Below are positions 49,862 through 56,969 of a stretch of 64,000 nucleotides of DNA, piece by piece. The first letter of the stretch is position 1. The number at the start of each line of letters is the position of its first letter. The notes beneath the pieces are model-generated. The model saw only the letters and a list, made by a program, of their open reading frames with translations, was not told the DNA's origin and ran no database searches. Origin of the DNA: VRUE01 sp036265675 (GTDB lineage Bacteria; Actinomycetota; Thermoleophilia; Solirubrobacterales; 70-9); the NCBI GenBank assembly GCA_036265675.1, contig DATAOP010000062.1:51323-115322 (forward strand), written 5' to 3'. The translations under genes were made by a program, and so were the position numbers.

Positions 49862-50131
49862 TTAGACGTTCGCTACTACCTCGCGGACCTCAACGCTTTC
49901 GAGCGTGACGTTGTCGTCAGCGTCGGCCATCGCCGCCGCTCGCTCGCGCGCCGCGTTGGCGGCATCCTCGGACTCGAAGACAATCATCCCGATCCCCGAG
50001 TCATCCTTACGTGTCCAGTGTCCGGTTACGAGGCCGGGGGCCTGTTTCACGACGGGCACAACCTCCTCACGCAGTTTGCTGATGGCGGCCTCGGGGTCAT
50101 GGATGGTGACCATCAAGACGACTGCATGCAT
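49862..50131 (-). CDS. Small dimeric alpha/beta-barrel protein
   Basis: 89 residues. MHAVVLMVTIHDPEAAISKLREEVVPVVKQAPGLVTGHWTRKDDSGIGMIVFESEDAANAARERAA follows the ferredoxin-like fold of antibiotic biosynthesis monooxygenase/YciI-type proteins. No catalytic residues stand out. Dimeric barrels of this type act as small oxygenases, isomerases or binding proteins. AAGGAGG (minus strand) lies about seven bases before the ATG. Confidence 0.7.
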   Translation of the reverse strand: MHAVVLMVTIHDPEAAISKLREEVVPVVKQAPGLVTGHWTRKDDSGIGMIVFESEDAANAARERAAAMADADDNVTLESVEVREVVANV

Positions 50132-50363
50132 CGGGTCCTCCTTCGTCGGGTTGCACGACTCTATCCGCCAGCTAGGGAGCCGAAGCCAGGGGAGCCGTGG
50201 CGCAGACCTGGCGGGCGACTGCGAGCGCCGAGAGGCGCTGACTGGCGAACCGATTGCCGGACAGATCCTTGCGGTGGGAGAAACCCGCCCTCAAGGCGGG
50301 GCTTCTCCCACCGGAGCGCCCGGGCCGCCGGTTCTTCACACCGGAAGCATCCACCGGACGGTG
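50132..50363. other. Intergenic region with a long hairpin
   Basis: No gene is visible in these 232 bases. The central feature is the near-perfect hairpin at 50272-50313. The plus-strand frame across it reads GEPIAGQILAVGETRPQGGA, which has the flavour of a TnpB (IS605/IS1341) tail, but no transposase domain is present nearby. Confidence 0.35.
50272..50313. repeat. Long hairpin, possible IS605-type end relic or terminator
   Basis: CGGTGGGAGAAACCCGCC (50272-50289) pairs with GGCGGGGCTTCTCCCACCG (50295-50313), with one A/GC mismatch and loop CTCAA. It lies 51 bases past the nfo stop and could serve as its terminator, though without a U run. Confidence 0.5.
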
Positions 50364-51227
50364 TCAGCCGCCCCGTTTCTTCAAGCCGGATTTGCGCAGG
50401 CGCCTGGCGGCCAGGACTTCCTTGCGGTCGGGGCCTTTCTTGCGCGGGCCCGGCGTCTCGAGCGTCGCCGGCAGGCCCTCGAACCGCGGCTCGGAGAGGA
50501 ATGCGGCGAGCCCGGCCTTGCCCATCTCGCCCTTGCCGATGTTGGCGTGGCGGTCGCGGCAGGAGCCGAGCGGCGCCGCGGCGTCGTTGACGTGGAGGCA
50601 GCGCAGGCGGTCGAGCCCGACCTTGGCGTCCGCCTCGTCGACGACTGCGGATAGGTGCTCGGAGTCGGTGACGTCGAAGCCCTGGACGAAGAGGTGGCAG
50701 GAGTCGAGGCAGAGGCCGAGCCGCCTGGCGCCACCCGCAAGCTCGATCAGCTTCGCGGTCTCGTCGAAGTCGCGGCCGAGAAGCCCTTTGTGGCCGGCCG
50801 TCTGCTCGAGCAGCAGCGGGCAGCTCTCGCTGTCCTCGAGGGCGGCGGCGATCACCTTCGCGGCTCGTTTCATCGACGGCCCGTGGGGCTCGCCTTTCTG
50901 GGCGCCAGGATGGAGCACGACGCCGTCCGCCCCGATCCCGTCACCCGTCCGCAGCGCATGCGTGAGGGAGGTGAGCGATTTCTTTCGCAGCTCTTTGTCT
51001 TTCGTCGCGCAGTTGATCAGGTAGACGGCGTGGATCACGACGGCTTCGATCGGGGACGCGTCCATCGCCTCGCGGAAGGCGGCGAAATCGTCCGGCCCGT
51101 AGCGGGTCGGACGCCACATTCGCGGGCTCTGGTTGAAGATCTGAATCGATTGGCAGGCGAGATCGGTCCCGCGCTCGATCGCGTTGGGAAGGCCGCCGGC
51201 CGTCGAAACGTGGGCTCCGATCAGCAT
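50364..51227 (-). CDS. nfo: Endonuclease IV (AP endonuclease)
   Basis: 287 residues. The TIM-barrel zinc sites are visible in order: LIGAHVSTAGGLPNAIER, VVIHAVYLINCA, VVLHPGAQKGEPHG, LLLEQTAGHKGLLGRDF, LGLCLDSCHLFVQGFDV, and LHVNDAAAPLGSCRDRHANIGKGEMG, which is the signature of the family. It cleaves DNA at abasic sites in base excision repair. A TAGAGT box lies eight bases before the ATG on the minus strand and overlaps the promoter of the divergent gene. Confidence 0.95.
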   Translation of the reverse strand: MLIGAHVSTAGGLPNAIERGTDLACQSIQIFNQSPRMWRPTRYGPDDFAAFREAMDASPIEAVVIHAVYLINCATKDKELRKKSLTSLTHALRTGDGIGADGVVLHPGAQKGEPHGPSMKRAAKVIAAALEDSESCPLLLEQTAGHKGLLGRDFDETAKLIELAGGARRLGLCLDSCHLFVQGFDVTDSEHLSAVVDEADAKVGLDRLRCLHVNDAAAPLGSCRDRHANIGKGEMGKAGLAAFLSEPRFEGLPATLETPGPRKKGPDRKEVLAARRLRKSGLKKRGG

Positions 51228-51235
51228 CGGCGTGC

Positions 51236-51245
51236 ACTCTAAGCT
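51236..51245. promoter_or_regulatory. Overlapping divergent -10 boxes
   Basis: Minus strand TAGAGT (51236-51241), eight bases before nfo; plus strand TAAGCT (51240-51245), seven bases before the GTG at 51253. The two boxes share two bases, so simultaneous firing is probably exclusive. Confidence 0.5.
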
Positions 51246-51252
51246 CAGAGGC

Positions 51253-51576
51253 GTGGCGGGGCCTCGCGTCGAGTTCCTCTGGTGGAGCGGCTGCCCCTCG
51301 TGGGAGCGGGGGCTCGCCGAGCTGCGCGGGGCGATGGAGGAGGCCGGGCTCGATCCCGCCTCGATCGAGATGCGTCAGATCGAGACCGAGGACGATGCGG
51401 CGCGGGAGTCGTTCCCCGGCTCGCCGACGATCCGGGTCGACGGCGCCGACGTCGCCGAGGCGGCGCCGTCGGCCGACTCGCCGCTGACCTGCCGCGTCTA
51501 CCGCCGCCGCGACGGGCGCCCCTCGCCGCTTCCCGACCCCGAGGACGTTCGCGCGGCGCTAGGTTCCCCGGAATGA
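51253..51576 (+). CDS. Thioredoxin-fold protein
   Basis: 107 residues. RVEFLWWSGCPSWERGLAELRGAMEEAGLDP is the start of a thioredoxin-like fold with a single Cys in the GCP motif, and FPGSPTIRVDGADV contains the cis-Pro loop. This type is common in Actinobacteria and usually lacks a second active Cys. The role is unclear; perhaps a thiol or metal carrier. The GTG start has TAAGCT seven bases upstream. Its stop overlaps the ATG of the short frame at 51573. Confidence 0.75.
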   Translation: MAGPRVEFLWWSGCPSWERGLAELRGAMEEAGLDPASIEMRQIETEDDAARESFPGSPTIRVDGADVAEAAPSADSPLTCRVYRRRDGRPSPLPDPEDVRAALGSPE

Positions 51577-51629
51577 GCCCGGAGCGAGCCCAATGAGCCA
51601 TATCTGGTTCTTCGCGCGGCGCTAGGTTC
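51548..51629 (+). repeat. 19-bp direct repeat carrying duplicated promoter boxes
   Basis: TTCGCGCGGCGCTAGGTTC occurs at 51548-51566 and again at 51611-51629. In both copies TAGGTT (51560-51565 and 51623-51628) stands seven bases before an ATG followed by AGC (51573 and 51636). The sequence between holds a broken copy of the micro-ORF repeat. Confidence 0.65.
51573..51625 (+). other. Split micro-ORF pair before the thioredoxin-family gene
   Basis: Two overlapping short frames: 51573-51596 (MSPERAQ) and 51593-51625 (MSHIWFFARR), joined by ATGA. Read end to end they resemble the 40208 micro-ORF (ERA, HIWF, A-x-R), as if a full copy had been broken by a small deletion or frameshift. The first ATG overlaps the stop of the preceding gene. 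Confidence 0.45.
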
Positions 51630-51635
51630 AGTGCC

Positions 51636-52142
51636 ATGAGCGCCACCGACTTCGAACTGCCCGCCACCGATGGCAGCCGTCATTCCCTCTCCGGCGCAGA
51701 CGCCGCGGCGACGGTCGTCTACTGGACCTGCAATCACTGTCCCTACGCGCTCGCCTGGGAGGACCGGATGCACGCGGTCTCGCGCGACTACGCGACGCGG
51801 GGCGTCCGCACCCTGGCGATCAACTCGAACGACGCCGAGCGCTACCCCGGCGACTCTCCGGCGGCGATGGCCGAGCGCGCCGCCGCCGAGGACTGGCCGC
51901 ATCCGTTCCTTTACGACGAGAGCCAGGACGTGGCGCGCGCCTGGGGCGCGGAGAGGACGCCGCACGTCTTCGTCCTCGACGCCGATCTCGAGCTCCGCTA
52001 CGAGGGCGCCCCCGATGGCGATTACGATGACGAGTCGCGCGACGCGGAGTGGCTCCGCGGGGCGCTCGACGCTGTCCTCGCCGGCGAGCGACCCCCTCAG
52101 GCGAAGACCGACCCGGTCGGCTGCACGATCAAGTGGCGGTAG
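51636..52142 (+). CDS. Thioredoxin-family redox protein (AhpC/TSA-like)
   Basis: 168 residues. DFELPATDGSRHSLSG opens a peroxiredoxin/TlpA-like fold. The active site reads VVYWTCNHCPYALAWEDRM, a CxxC with Asn-His between the cysteines. RTPHVFVLDADLELRYEG has the cis-Pro. The C-terminus PVGCTIKWR is shared by a widespread group of such proteins. It is cytosolic, as no signal peptide is present. gltX starts two bases after its stop. Confidence 0.87.
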   Translation: MSATDFELPATDGSRHSLSGADAAATVVYWTCNHCPYALAWEDRMHAVSRDYATRGVRTLAINSNDAERYPGDSPAAMAERAAAEDWPHPFLYDESQDVARAWGAERTPHVFVLDADLELRYEGAPDGDYDDESRDAEWLRGALDAVLAGERPPQAKTDPVGCTIKWR

Positions 52143-52144
52143 GC

Positions 52145-53494
52145 ATGCGGGTCAGGTTCGCGCCCTCGCCGACCGGCGCCCTGCACATCGGCGGCGCCCG
52201 CACCGCCCTCTACAACTGGCTCGCGGCGCGGCACGATGGCGGCGAGCTCATCCTGCGGATCGAGGACACCGACCGCGAGCGCTCGACCCCGGAGAACGTC
52301 GAGCAGATCCTCGACGCGATGCGCTGGCTCGAGCTCGATTGGGACGAGGGCCCGATCTCGCAGGCGGAGCGCAGCGACAGCCACCAGGCGGCGCTGGCGC
52401 GGCTGCTCGAGTCGGGCGCCGCCTACCACGACACCGCGACCGCGAAGGACGTCGAGGCCTGGAAGGCCGAGCACGGGGCCGGCAGCGGCTACCGCGGGAC
52501 CGCCAGCGAGGACCCCCGCGCCGCCGTCCGCCTCCGCGTCCCCGATGAGGGCGAGACCGTCGTCGAGGACAGGATTCACGGCCCGGTCGGCTTCCCCAAC
52601 CGCAGCCACGACGACTTCGTCATCGCCCGCGGCGACGGCACCGTCCTCTACAACTTCGCGGTCGCGGTCGACGACGCCGAGATGGGGATCACCGACGTCG
52701 TCCGCGGCGACGACCACCTCTCGAACACGCCGAAGCAGTTGCTGGTGTTGGAGGCGCTGGGGCACGAGGCGCCGCGCTACGCCCACCTGCCGCTGCTGCA
52801 CGGGCCGGACGGCCGCAAGCTCTCGAAGCGCCACGGCGCCGCCTCGGTCCAGGAGCTGCGTGACGCCGGCTACCTGCCGGCCGCGGTGCGCAACTACCTC
52901 GCCCTGCTCGGTTGGGGGGCCGACGACGACGCGACCCTGATGTCGACCGAGGAGCTGGTGCGGCGGTTCAGGGTCGAGGACGTCGGCCGCGCCGCCGCGA
53001 TCTTCGACGAGAAGAAGCTGCGCTGGATCAACGGCCGCTACATGCGGGAGATGCCGGCGGACGAGTACGCCGCTGCGGTCGCCCGCCACCTCGGCCGCGA
53101 CCTCGACCAGCGACTGCGGGCGGCCTGCGAGATCGTCCAGGAGAAAGCCCAGACCATGGAGGAGGTCTGGCCGCTGATCCGCTTCCTGTTCGAGTCGCCG
53201 GTCTTTGACGAGAAGGCCTGGCGGAAGACGATGAAGGACGACGCCCCCCGCCTGCTGGAGGCGGCGCGGGGAGCGCTCTCGGGTTGCGACGGCTTCGACG
53301 CCGAGGCGGTCGAGGCGGCACTGAGCCCCCTTCCGGAGCGGCTGGGCGTCGGCGCCGGGAAGGTCTACCAGCCGATCCGCGTCGCGATCACCGGCTCGAC
53401 TGTCTCGCCGGGGATCTTCGAGTCCGTCGCCGCGCTGGGGCGCGATGAGACCCTGGCTCGGATCGACGCCGCGCTTGCCCGGCTCGCGGTTTGA
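52145..53494 (+). CDS. gltX: Glutamyl-tRNA synthetase
   Basis: 449 residues. MRVRFAPSPTGALHIGGARTAL contains the HIGH-type motif (HIGG at 14-17). FNRSHDDFVIARGDGTVLYNFAVAVDDAEMGITDVVRGDDHLSNTPKQ-like residues form the acceptor region, and DGRKLSKRHGA near 222-231 is the KMSKS-type motif. The helical anticodon-binding domain follows. It charges tRNA-Glu (and tRNA-Gln where GatCAB is used). The ATG is fixed by homology. Confidence 0.95.
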   Translation: MRVRFAPSPTGALHIGGARTALYNWLAARHDGGELILRIEDTDRERSTPENVEQILDAMRWLELDWDEGPISQAERSDSHQAALARLLESGAAYHDTATAKDVEAWKAEHGAGSGYRGTASEDPRAAVRLRVPDEGETVVEDRIHGPVGFPNRSHDDFVIARGDGTVLYNFAVAVDDAEMGITDVVRGDDHLSNTPKQLLVLEALGHEAPRYAHLPLLHGPDGRKLSKRHGAASVQELRDAGYLPAAVRNYLALLGWGADDDATLMSTEELVRRFRVEDVGRAAAIFDEKKLRWINGRYMREMPADEYAAAVARHLGRDLDQRLRAACEIVQEKAQTMEEVWPLIRFLFESPVFDEKAWRKTMKDDAPRLLEAARGALSGCDGFDAEAVEAALSPLPERLGVGAGKVYQPIRVAITGSTVSPGIFESVAALGRDETLARIDAALARLAV

Positions 53495-53633
53495 TCTCCG
53501 CTACCGCGGGGACAACAAGGATTCCAACGGCAGGACGCTGCGTACAACGATCGGTCGGAATCTCCCCACTTATGTGGACGCACGTTCTAAACCGAGCGTC
53601 CTCTTTTGCCGATGAGATTCGCGGAGGGCGCAA

Positions 53634-54707
53634 TTGGCCCGATCGAACTCAACCAGCATTCCAAAGGCGACAACCAACGACGACACCGGGTCCCGGGCGG
53701 CCCCGGCCCCTGGTGCTCGCCTCGCCGCCGCCTTTGAGGCGGTCGAGCGTTTTCCGGCCCTGGTCGAGGCCCGTACCCGGGTCCTCGAGGCGGCGACCGC
53801 CGACACCCCCCGAGTCGGCGACCTCGTCAACGCGGTCGAGTCCGACGTCGCGCTGACGATCTCGGTCCTTCGGTTCGCCAACCGCGCCGGATCCGGCGAC
53901 GTCGCGACGATCCCGACCGCGATCGAGGTGCTGAGGCCCTCCGGCGTGCTGGCGATCGCCGGCACCGCGCCGGTCTTCGACTTCTTCGAGTCCAACGGGG
54001 GTTGGGAGCTGCGACCGGAGCGGTTCCGGGTCCACGCCAGGGCGACCCAGCAGGCCGCCGAGCTGATCGGCCGTGCGGTCGGCTGGGCCGAGCGCGACGA
54101 GCTCGCGGTCGCCGCCCTCCTCCACGACATCGGCCGCCTCGTCATCTCCAAGCTCCATCCCGGCCACCGCAGCTACTTCGACGCCGTCACCCACACGCCG
54201 GAGCACCGGCTGCGGGAGGAACGCGACCAGCTCGGGATCGACCACGCGCTGGTCGGCGGCGTGCTCGCCCGTCGCTGGAACGTCCCGCAGCGGATCGCGA
54301 TCGCGATCGAGCGCCATCACGCCGAGGACGCCGACGGCCTCGCGGCGATCGTCGCCACCGCCGACATGGTCGCCCACTATGCGCAGGGCGAGGCGGTCAG
54401 CCCGGAGCGTCTGCGGGGCATCGCGAAACGCTGCGGTCTCGAGCCCGAGGGCGTCCGCGACCTGCTGTACGAGCTCCCCTATCCGCGGCAGGACGGCCAG
54501 CGAATGGTCGAGCCCTGCCCGCTCTCGAGCCGCGAGCTCGATGTCCTCAGGTACCTCTCCGACGGCATGGTCTACAAGCAGATCGCCGGCGAGATGCAGC
54601 TGTCGGTCTCGACGATCCGAACCCACCTCCATAACGTCTACGGCAAGATCGGCGCCGTCGATCGCGCCCAGGCCGTCCTCACCGCGCGCGAGCACGGCTG
54701 GATCTAA
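53634..54707 (+). CDS. HD/HDOD-domain protein fused to a LuxR-type HTH
   Basis: 357 residues. Residues 25-270 follow the HDOD/HD layout: VGDLVNAVESDVALTISVLRFANRAG, IPTAIEVLRPSGVLAIAG, then AALLHDIGRLVISKL with an HD pair near 164-165 and GVLARRWNVPQRIAIAIERHH. Residues 292-357 are a LuxR HTH: PLSSRELDVLRYLSDGMVYKQIAGEMQLSVSTIRTHLHNVYGKIG. Such a fusion suggests a sensor that binds DNA directly. The TTG start has GGAGG six bases upstream. It is convergent with the NarL-type gene. Confidence 0.85.
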   Translation: MARSNSTSIPKATTNDDTGSRAAPAPGARLAAAFEAVERFPALVEARTRVLEAATADTPRVGDLVNAVESDVALTISVLRFANRAGSGDVATIPTAIEVLRPSGVLAIAGTAPVFDFFESNGGWELRPERFRVHARATQQAAELIGRAVGWAERDELAVAALLHDIGRLVISKLHPGHRSYFDAVTHTPEHRLREERDQLGIDHALVGGVLARRWNVPQRIAIAIERHHAEDADGLAAIVATADMVAHYAQGEAVSPERLRGIAKRCGLEPEGVRDLLYELPYPRQDGQRMVEPCPLSSRELDVLRYLSDGMVYKQIAGEMQLSVSTIRTHLHNVYGKIGAVDRAQAVLTAREHGWI

Positions 54708-54738
54708 ACCGCCGGGCAAATCCGCTTCGCGTCCGGCG

Positions 54739-55365
54739 CTACTCGATCAGGCAGTCGCGGAGGGCGATCGCGACCGCGTGGGTGCGGTTGCGGGCGCCGA
54801 GCCTGGCGAGCGCGTTCTTGGTGTGGGTCTTGACGGTTTCCTCGCTCAACCCGAGGTCGCGGGCGGCGGCGGTGGTCGAGCCTCCATTGGCGAGCAGCTG
54901 GAGGATCTCGCGCTGGCGGCGGGTGATCTGGCCGCGGCTGCCTTTCGGTGGCACCGCCGGGTCGACGAACCGTTCCTGGTCGATCGCAGCCTGGACGGCG
55001 CGCCGCAGGTCCTCGGGGCCCGCGGTGCGGGCGACGTAGGCGGTCGCCCCAGCCTGGAGGGCGGCGTTGGCGATGTGGCGCTCCGGCGCCTCGCCGTGGG
55101 CGACGATCCCCATCCCCGGCTCGACCTGGCGCAGCGCCCGGATCGCCTCGCGCCCGCTGGGCACCGCGTTGTTCTCCCCGGCCGCCCAGGGTCGCATGTC
55201 GACGATCGTGACGTCGATGCTGCCGACGTCGCGGATCAGGTCGAGGCCCTCGCTGCGGTTGGCGCTCTCGTGGACCTGGAAGCGCTCATGCAGCACTTCG
55301 CGCACACCGAGGCGAACCAGCGGGTGTCCGTCGATCACAAGGCAATGTGGGCGCTCGGAACCCAA
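54739..55365 (-). CDS. NarL/LuxR-family response regulator
   Basis: 208 residues from a TTG; the frame is open further upstream, but homology starts here. The receiver reads CLVIDGHPLVRLGVREVL, phospho-acceptor DVTIVDMRPW (Asp56) and AYVARTAGPEDL, where the conserved Lys is Arg, so phosphorylation control may be altered. The HTH is ITRRQREILQLLANGGSTTAAARDLGLSEETVKTHTKNALARLGA. No histidine kinase is adjacent. It is divergent from the Rrf2 gene by 51 bases. Confidence 0.85.
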   Translation of the reverse strand: MGSERPHCLVIDGHPLVRLGVREVLHERFQVHESANRSEGLDLIRDVGSIDVTIVDMRPWAAGENNAVPSGREAIRALRQVEPGMGIVAHGEAPERHIANAALQAGATAYVARTAGPEDLRRAVQAAIDQERFVDPAVPPKGSRGQITRRQREILQLLANGGSTTAAARDLGLSEETVKTHTKNALARLGARNRTHAVAIALRDCLIE

Positions 55366-55416
55366 CCACTCGATCCTAGCCGAGGCGGGTCCGGCCCGTG
55401 CGGTAGAAAAAAGGAC

Positions 55417-55815
55417 GTGATTTCGATCACTTCGAAGTCCCGCTATGCGGTCGTCGCGATGGCCGAGCTGGCCCGCTCCGGCGAGCGCCCGGTGCCGATC
55501 AAAGAGGTCGCCGAGCGCCGCGGGATGCCGGAGCAGTTCCTCGAGCAGCTGTTCTCGACCCTGCGCCGGGGCGGCCTCCTTACCTCTCACCGGGGGATGA
55601 AAGGCGGCTACACGCTCTCCCGGCCCGCCGATGAGATCACCGTCCTCGAGGTCGTCCAGACCCTGGACGGAAAGATCGGCCAGGAGGCCGACGAGGCCGG
55701 CGGAATCTGGGCCGAGGGCGTCACCTCCCTGCGCAAGGTCTTCGGCCAGACGACGATCGCCGAAGTCGCCCGTCGCGAAGCCGAGGAGGCCGGCGCTGGG
55801 ATGTACTTCATCTAG
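55417..55815 (+). CDS. Rrf2-family regulator, CymR-like
   Basis: 132 residues. ISITSKSRYAVVAMAELARSGERPVPIKEVAERRGMPEQFLEQLFSTLRRGGLLTSHRGMKGGYTLSRPADEITVLEVVQTLDG is the Rrf2 winged helix. There is no cysteine, so no Fe-S cluster as in IscR or NsrR. The end IWAEGVTSLRKVFGQTTIAEVARREAEEAGAGMYFI resembles CymR of Firmicutes, the cysteine-metabolism repressor that works with CysK. cysK-cysE lie 3.7 kb downstream. The GTG start has AAAAGGA two bases upstream. Confidence 0.85.
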   Translation: MISITSKSRYAVVAMAELARSGERPVPIKEVAERRGMPEQFLEQLFSTLRRGGLLTSHRGMKGGYTLSRPADEITVLEVVQTLDGKIGQEADEAGGIWAEGVTSLRKVFGQTTIAEVARREAEEAGAGMYFI

Positions 55816-56109
55816 GCGCCGCCCAAACGACTCAAGTCGGCCATTACGGGGTAGCCGACTAGATCGCCAACCTCGCCAACACAGTCAAGAGCTTCGGTAG
55901 CGCCATCGAAAAACTGGCCGAACATGCAAAGAGCCACGAGCGAAGAATCAAGAAGCTCGAAAAAAGGGTCAAGAATTTGGAAGAGACGAAGCGGGTGGGG
56001 AGGCCCAGGAGGATTCGCTCAGCCGGCGGACGCTAGGTGAGGGAGTGGTTGGCGCGATTTGACGCGGGGCGGAGGGGCGAATAGCGTCGCTTCTGAACGG
56101 GGAGCTCGA
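55816..56109. other. Intergenic region with a basic coiled-coil remnant
   Basis: This 294-base gap has lower GC than its surroundings. A 57-codon open frame at 55863-56036 follows directly after a TAG and has no start codon until an internal TTG. It would encode a coiled coil (SFGSAIEKLAEHAKSHERRI, then KKLEKRVKNLEE and a basic end). Probably the 3' remnant of a lost gene. No promoter was recognised except the ribosome binding site of the next gene at its right edge. Confidence 0.4.
55863..56036 (+). pseudogene. Coiled-coil gene remnant without a start codon
   Basis: The frame is open from just after TAG (55860-55862) to TAG (56034-56036). The heptad pattern IEKLAEHAKSHERRIKKLEK and a tail RVGRPRRIRSAGGR give a basic coiled-coil peptide. 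Lack of ATG/GTG/TTG at the 5' end and the AT-richer composition suggest a decayed or horizontally acquired fragment. Confidence 0.35.
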
Positions 56110-56718
56110 TTGCGACCGAGATTGACGTACTCAAACGTCGTCGCCACCATCGCGCTGTTCATCGCCCTCGGAGGGGCGTCGTACGCAGCGCTCAAGCTGC
56201 CGCGGAACAGCGTCGGCGCCAGGCAGCTGAAAAAGAACGCGGTGACCGGGGCGAAGATCAAGAAGAGCGTCGTCACCGGGGCGAAGGTGAAGGACCAGTC
56301 GCTCACCGGCCAGGACATCGATCTCGCCACCGTGGGGACTGTTCCCAGCGCGCAGACGGCGAACTCGATCGTCCCTCCCGAACCGGTGCACCTGGTGGGC
56401 AACCCCGGCGAGCCGGGATTCGAAAACGGCAGCTCGAACGCCAGCTTCAAAGGCTCGATCACGCTGGCGCCGGTCGGCTACTACAAGGACCGGGAGGGAA
56501 CCGTCCACCTGCAGGGCTACGCGAACGTCGACGTCGGGCCCTCGTTCGTCTCCGTCTTCACGCTTCCACCCGGCTACCGTCCGGCGGCGACCGGCATCGC
56601 CCGCGTGTTCGAACAGCAAAAGGATCTGATCACCTACATCGGCGGCGACGGCAGGGTGATGGCGCGCGAAGTGGGAGGCGCGGCGCTGGAAGGCATCTCG
56701 TTCCGCGCCGAATCCTGA
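56110..56718 (+). CDS. Surface protein with N-terminal anchor and ten-residue repeats
   Basis: 202 residues from a TTG with GGGGAG five bases upstream. LRPRLTYSNVVATIALFIALGGASYAA is the anchor. KLPRNSVGARQLKKNAVTGAK, IKKSVVTGAK and VKDQSLTGQD are ten-residue repeats. A C-terminal domain of about 110 residues (SFKGSITLAPVGYYKDREGTVHLQGYANVDVG ... FTLPPGYRPA) is beta-rich. Its plan matches the proteins at 28913 and 43648. An exported anchored protein of unknown role. Confidence 0.75.
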   Translation: MRPRLTYSNVVATIALFIALGGASYAALKLPRNSVGARQLKKNAVTGAKIKKSVVTGAKVKDQSLTGQDIDLATVGTVPSAQTANSIVPPEPVHLVGNPGEPGFENGSSNASFKGSITLAPVGYYKDREGTVHLQGYANVDVGPSFVSVFTLPPGYRPAATGIARVFEQQKDLITYIGGDGRVMAREVGGAALEGISFRAES

Positions 56719-56731
56719 GCCGGGAAGCCGG

Positions 56732-56917
56732 CTAGTCCTTGAACAGGAGCTTCGCGAAGACCCACTGGAAGAAGCGGGTGCCGGTCAGGAAGAAGGCCGC
56801 GTAGAGCGCGCCGATGAGAGGCGCCGCCGCGACCAGGCCGACCGGGGCGCCGGTGGCCAGAAGGCCGACGATGACGCCGAGGATCGCAACGGCGAGACTG
56901 GTTCGCCAGGTGAACAC
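56732..56917 (-). CDS. Small hypothetical membrane protein, two TM segments
   Basis: 61 residues: FTWRTSLAVAILGVIVGLLATGAPVGLVAAAPLIGALYAAFFLTGTRFFQWVFAKLLFKD. Two to three hydrophobic stretches make an integral membrane protein likely. It starts with GTG. No family recognised. It is convergent with the surface-protein gene and divergent from 56970. Confidence 0.5.
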   Translation of the reverse strand: MFTWRTSLAVAILGVIVGLLATGAPVGLVAAAPLIGALYAAFFLTGTRFFQWVFAKLLFKD

Positions 56918-56969
56918 GACAAGTGATCATCGGCATTTGTTGCCCTGGCGTTTAGCCTAGACGCGGCGC

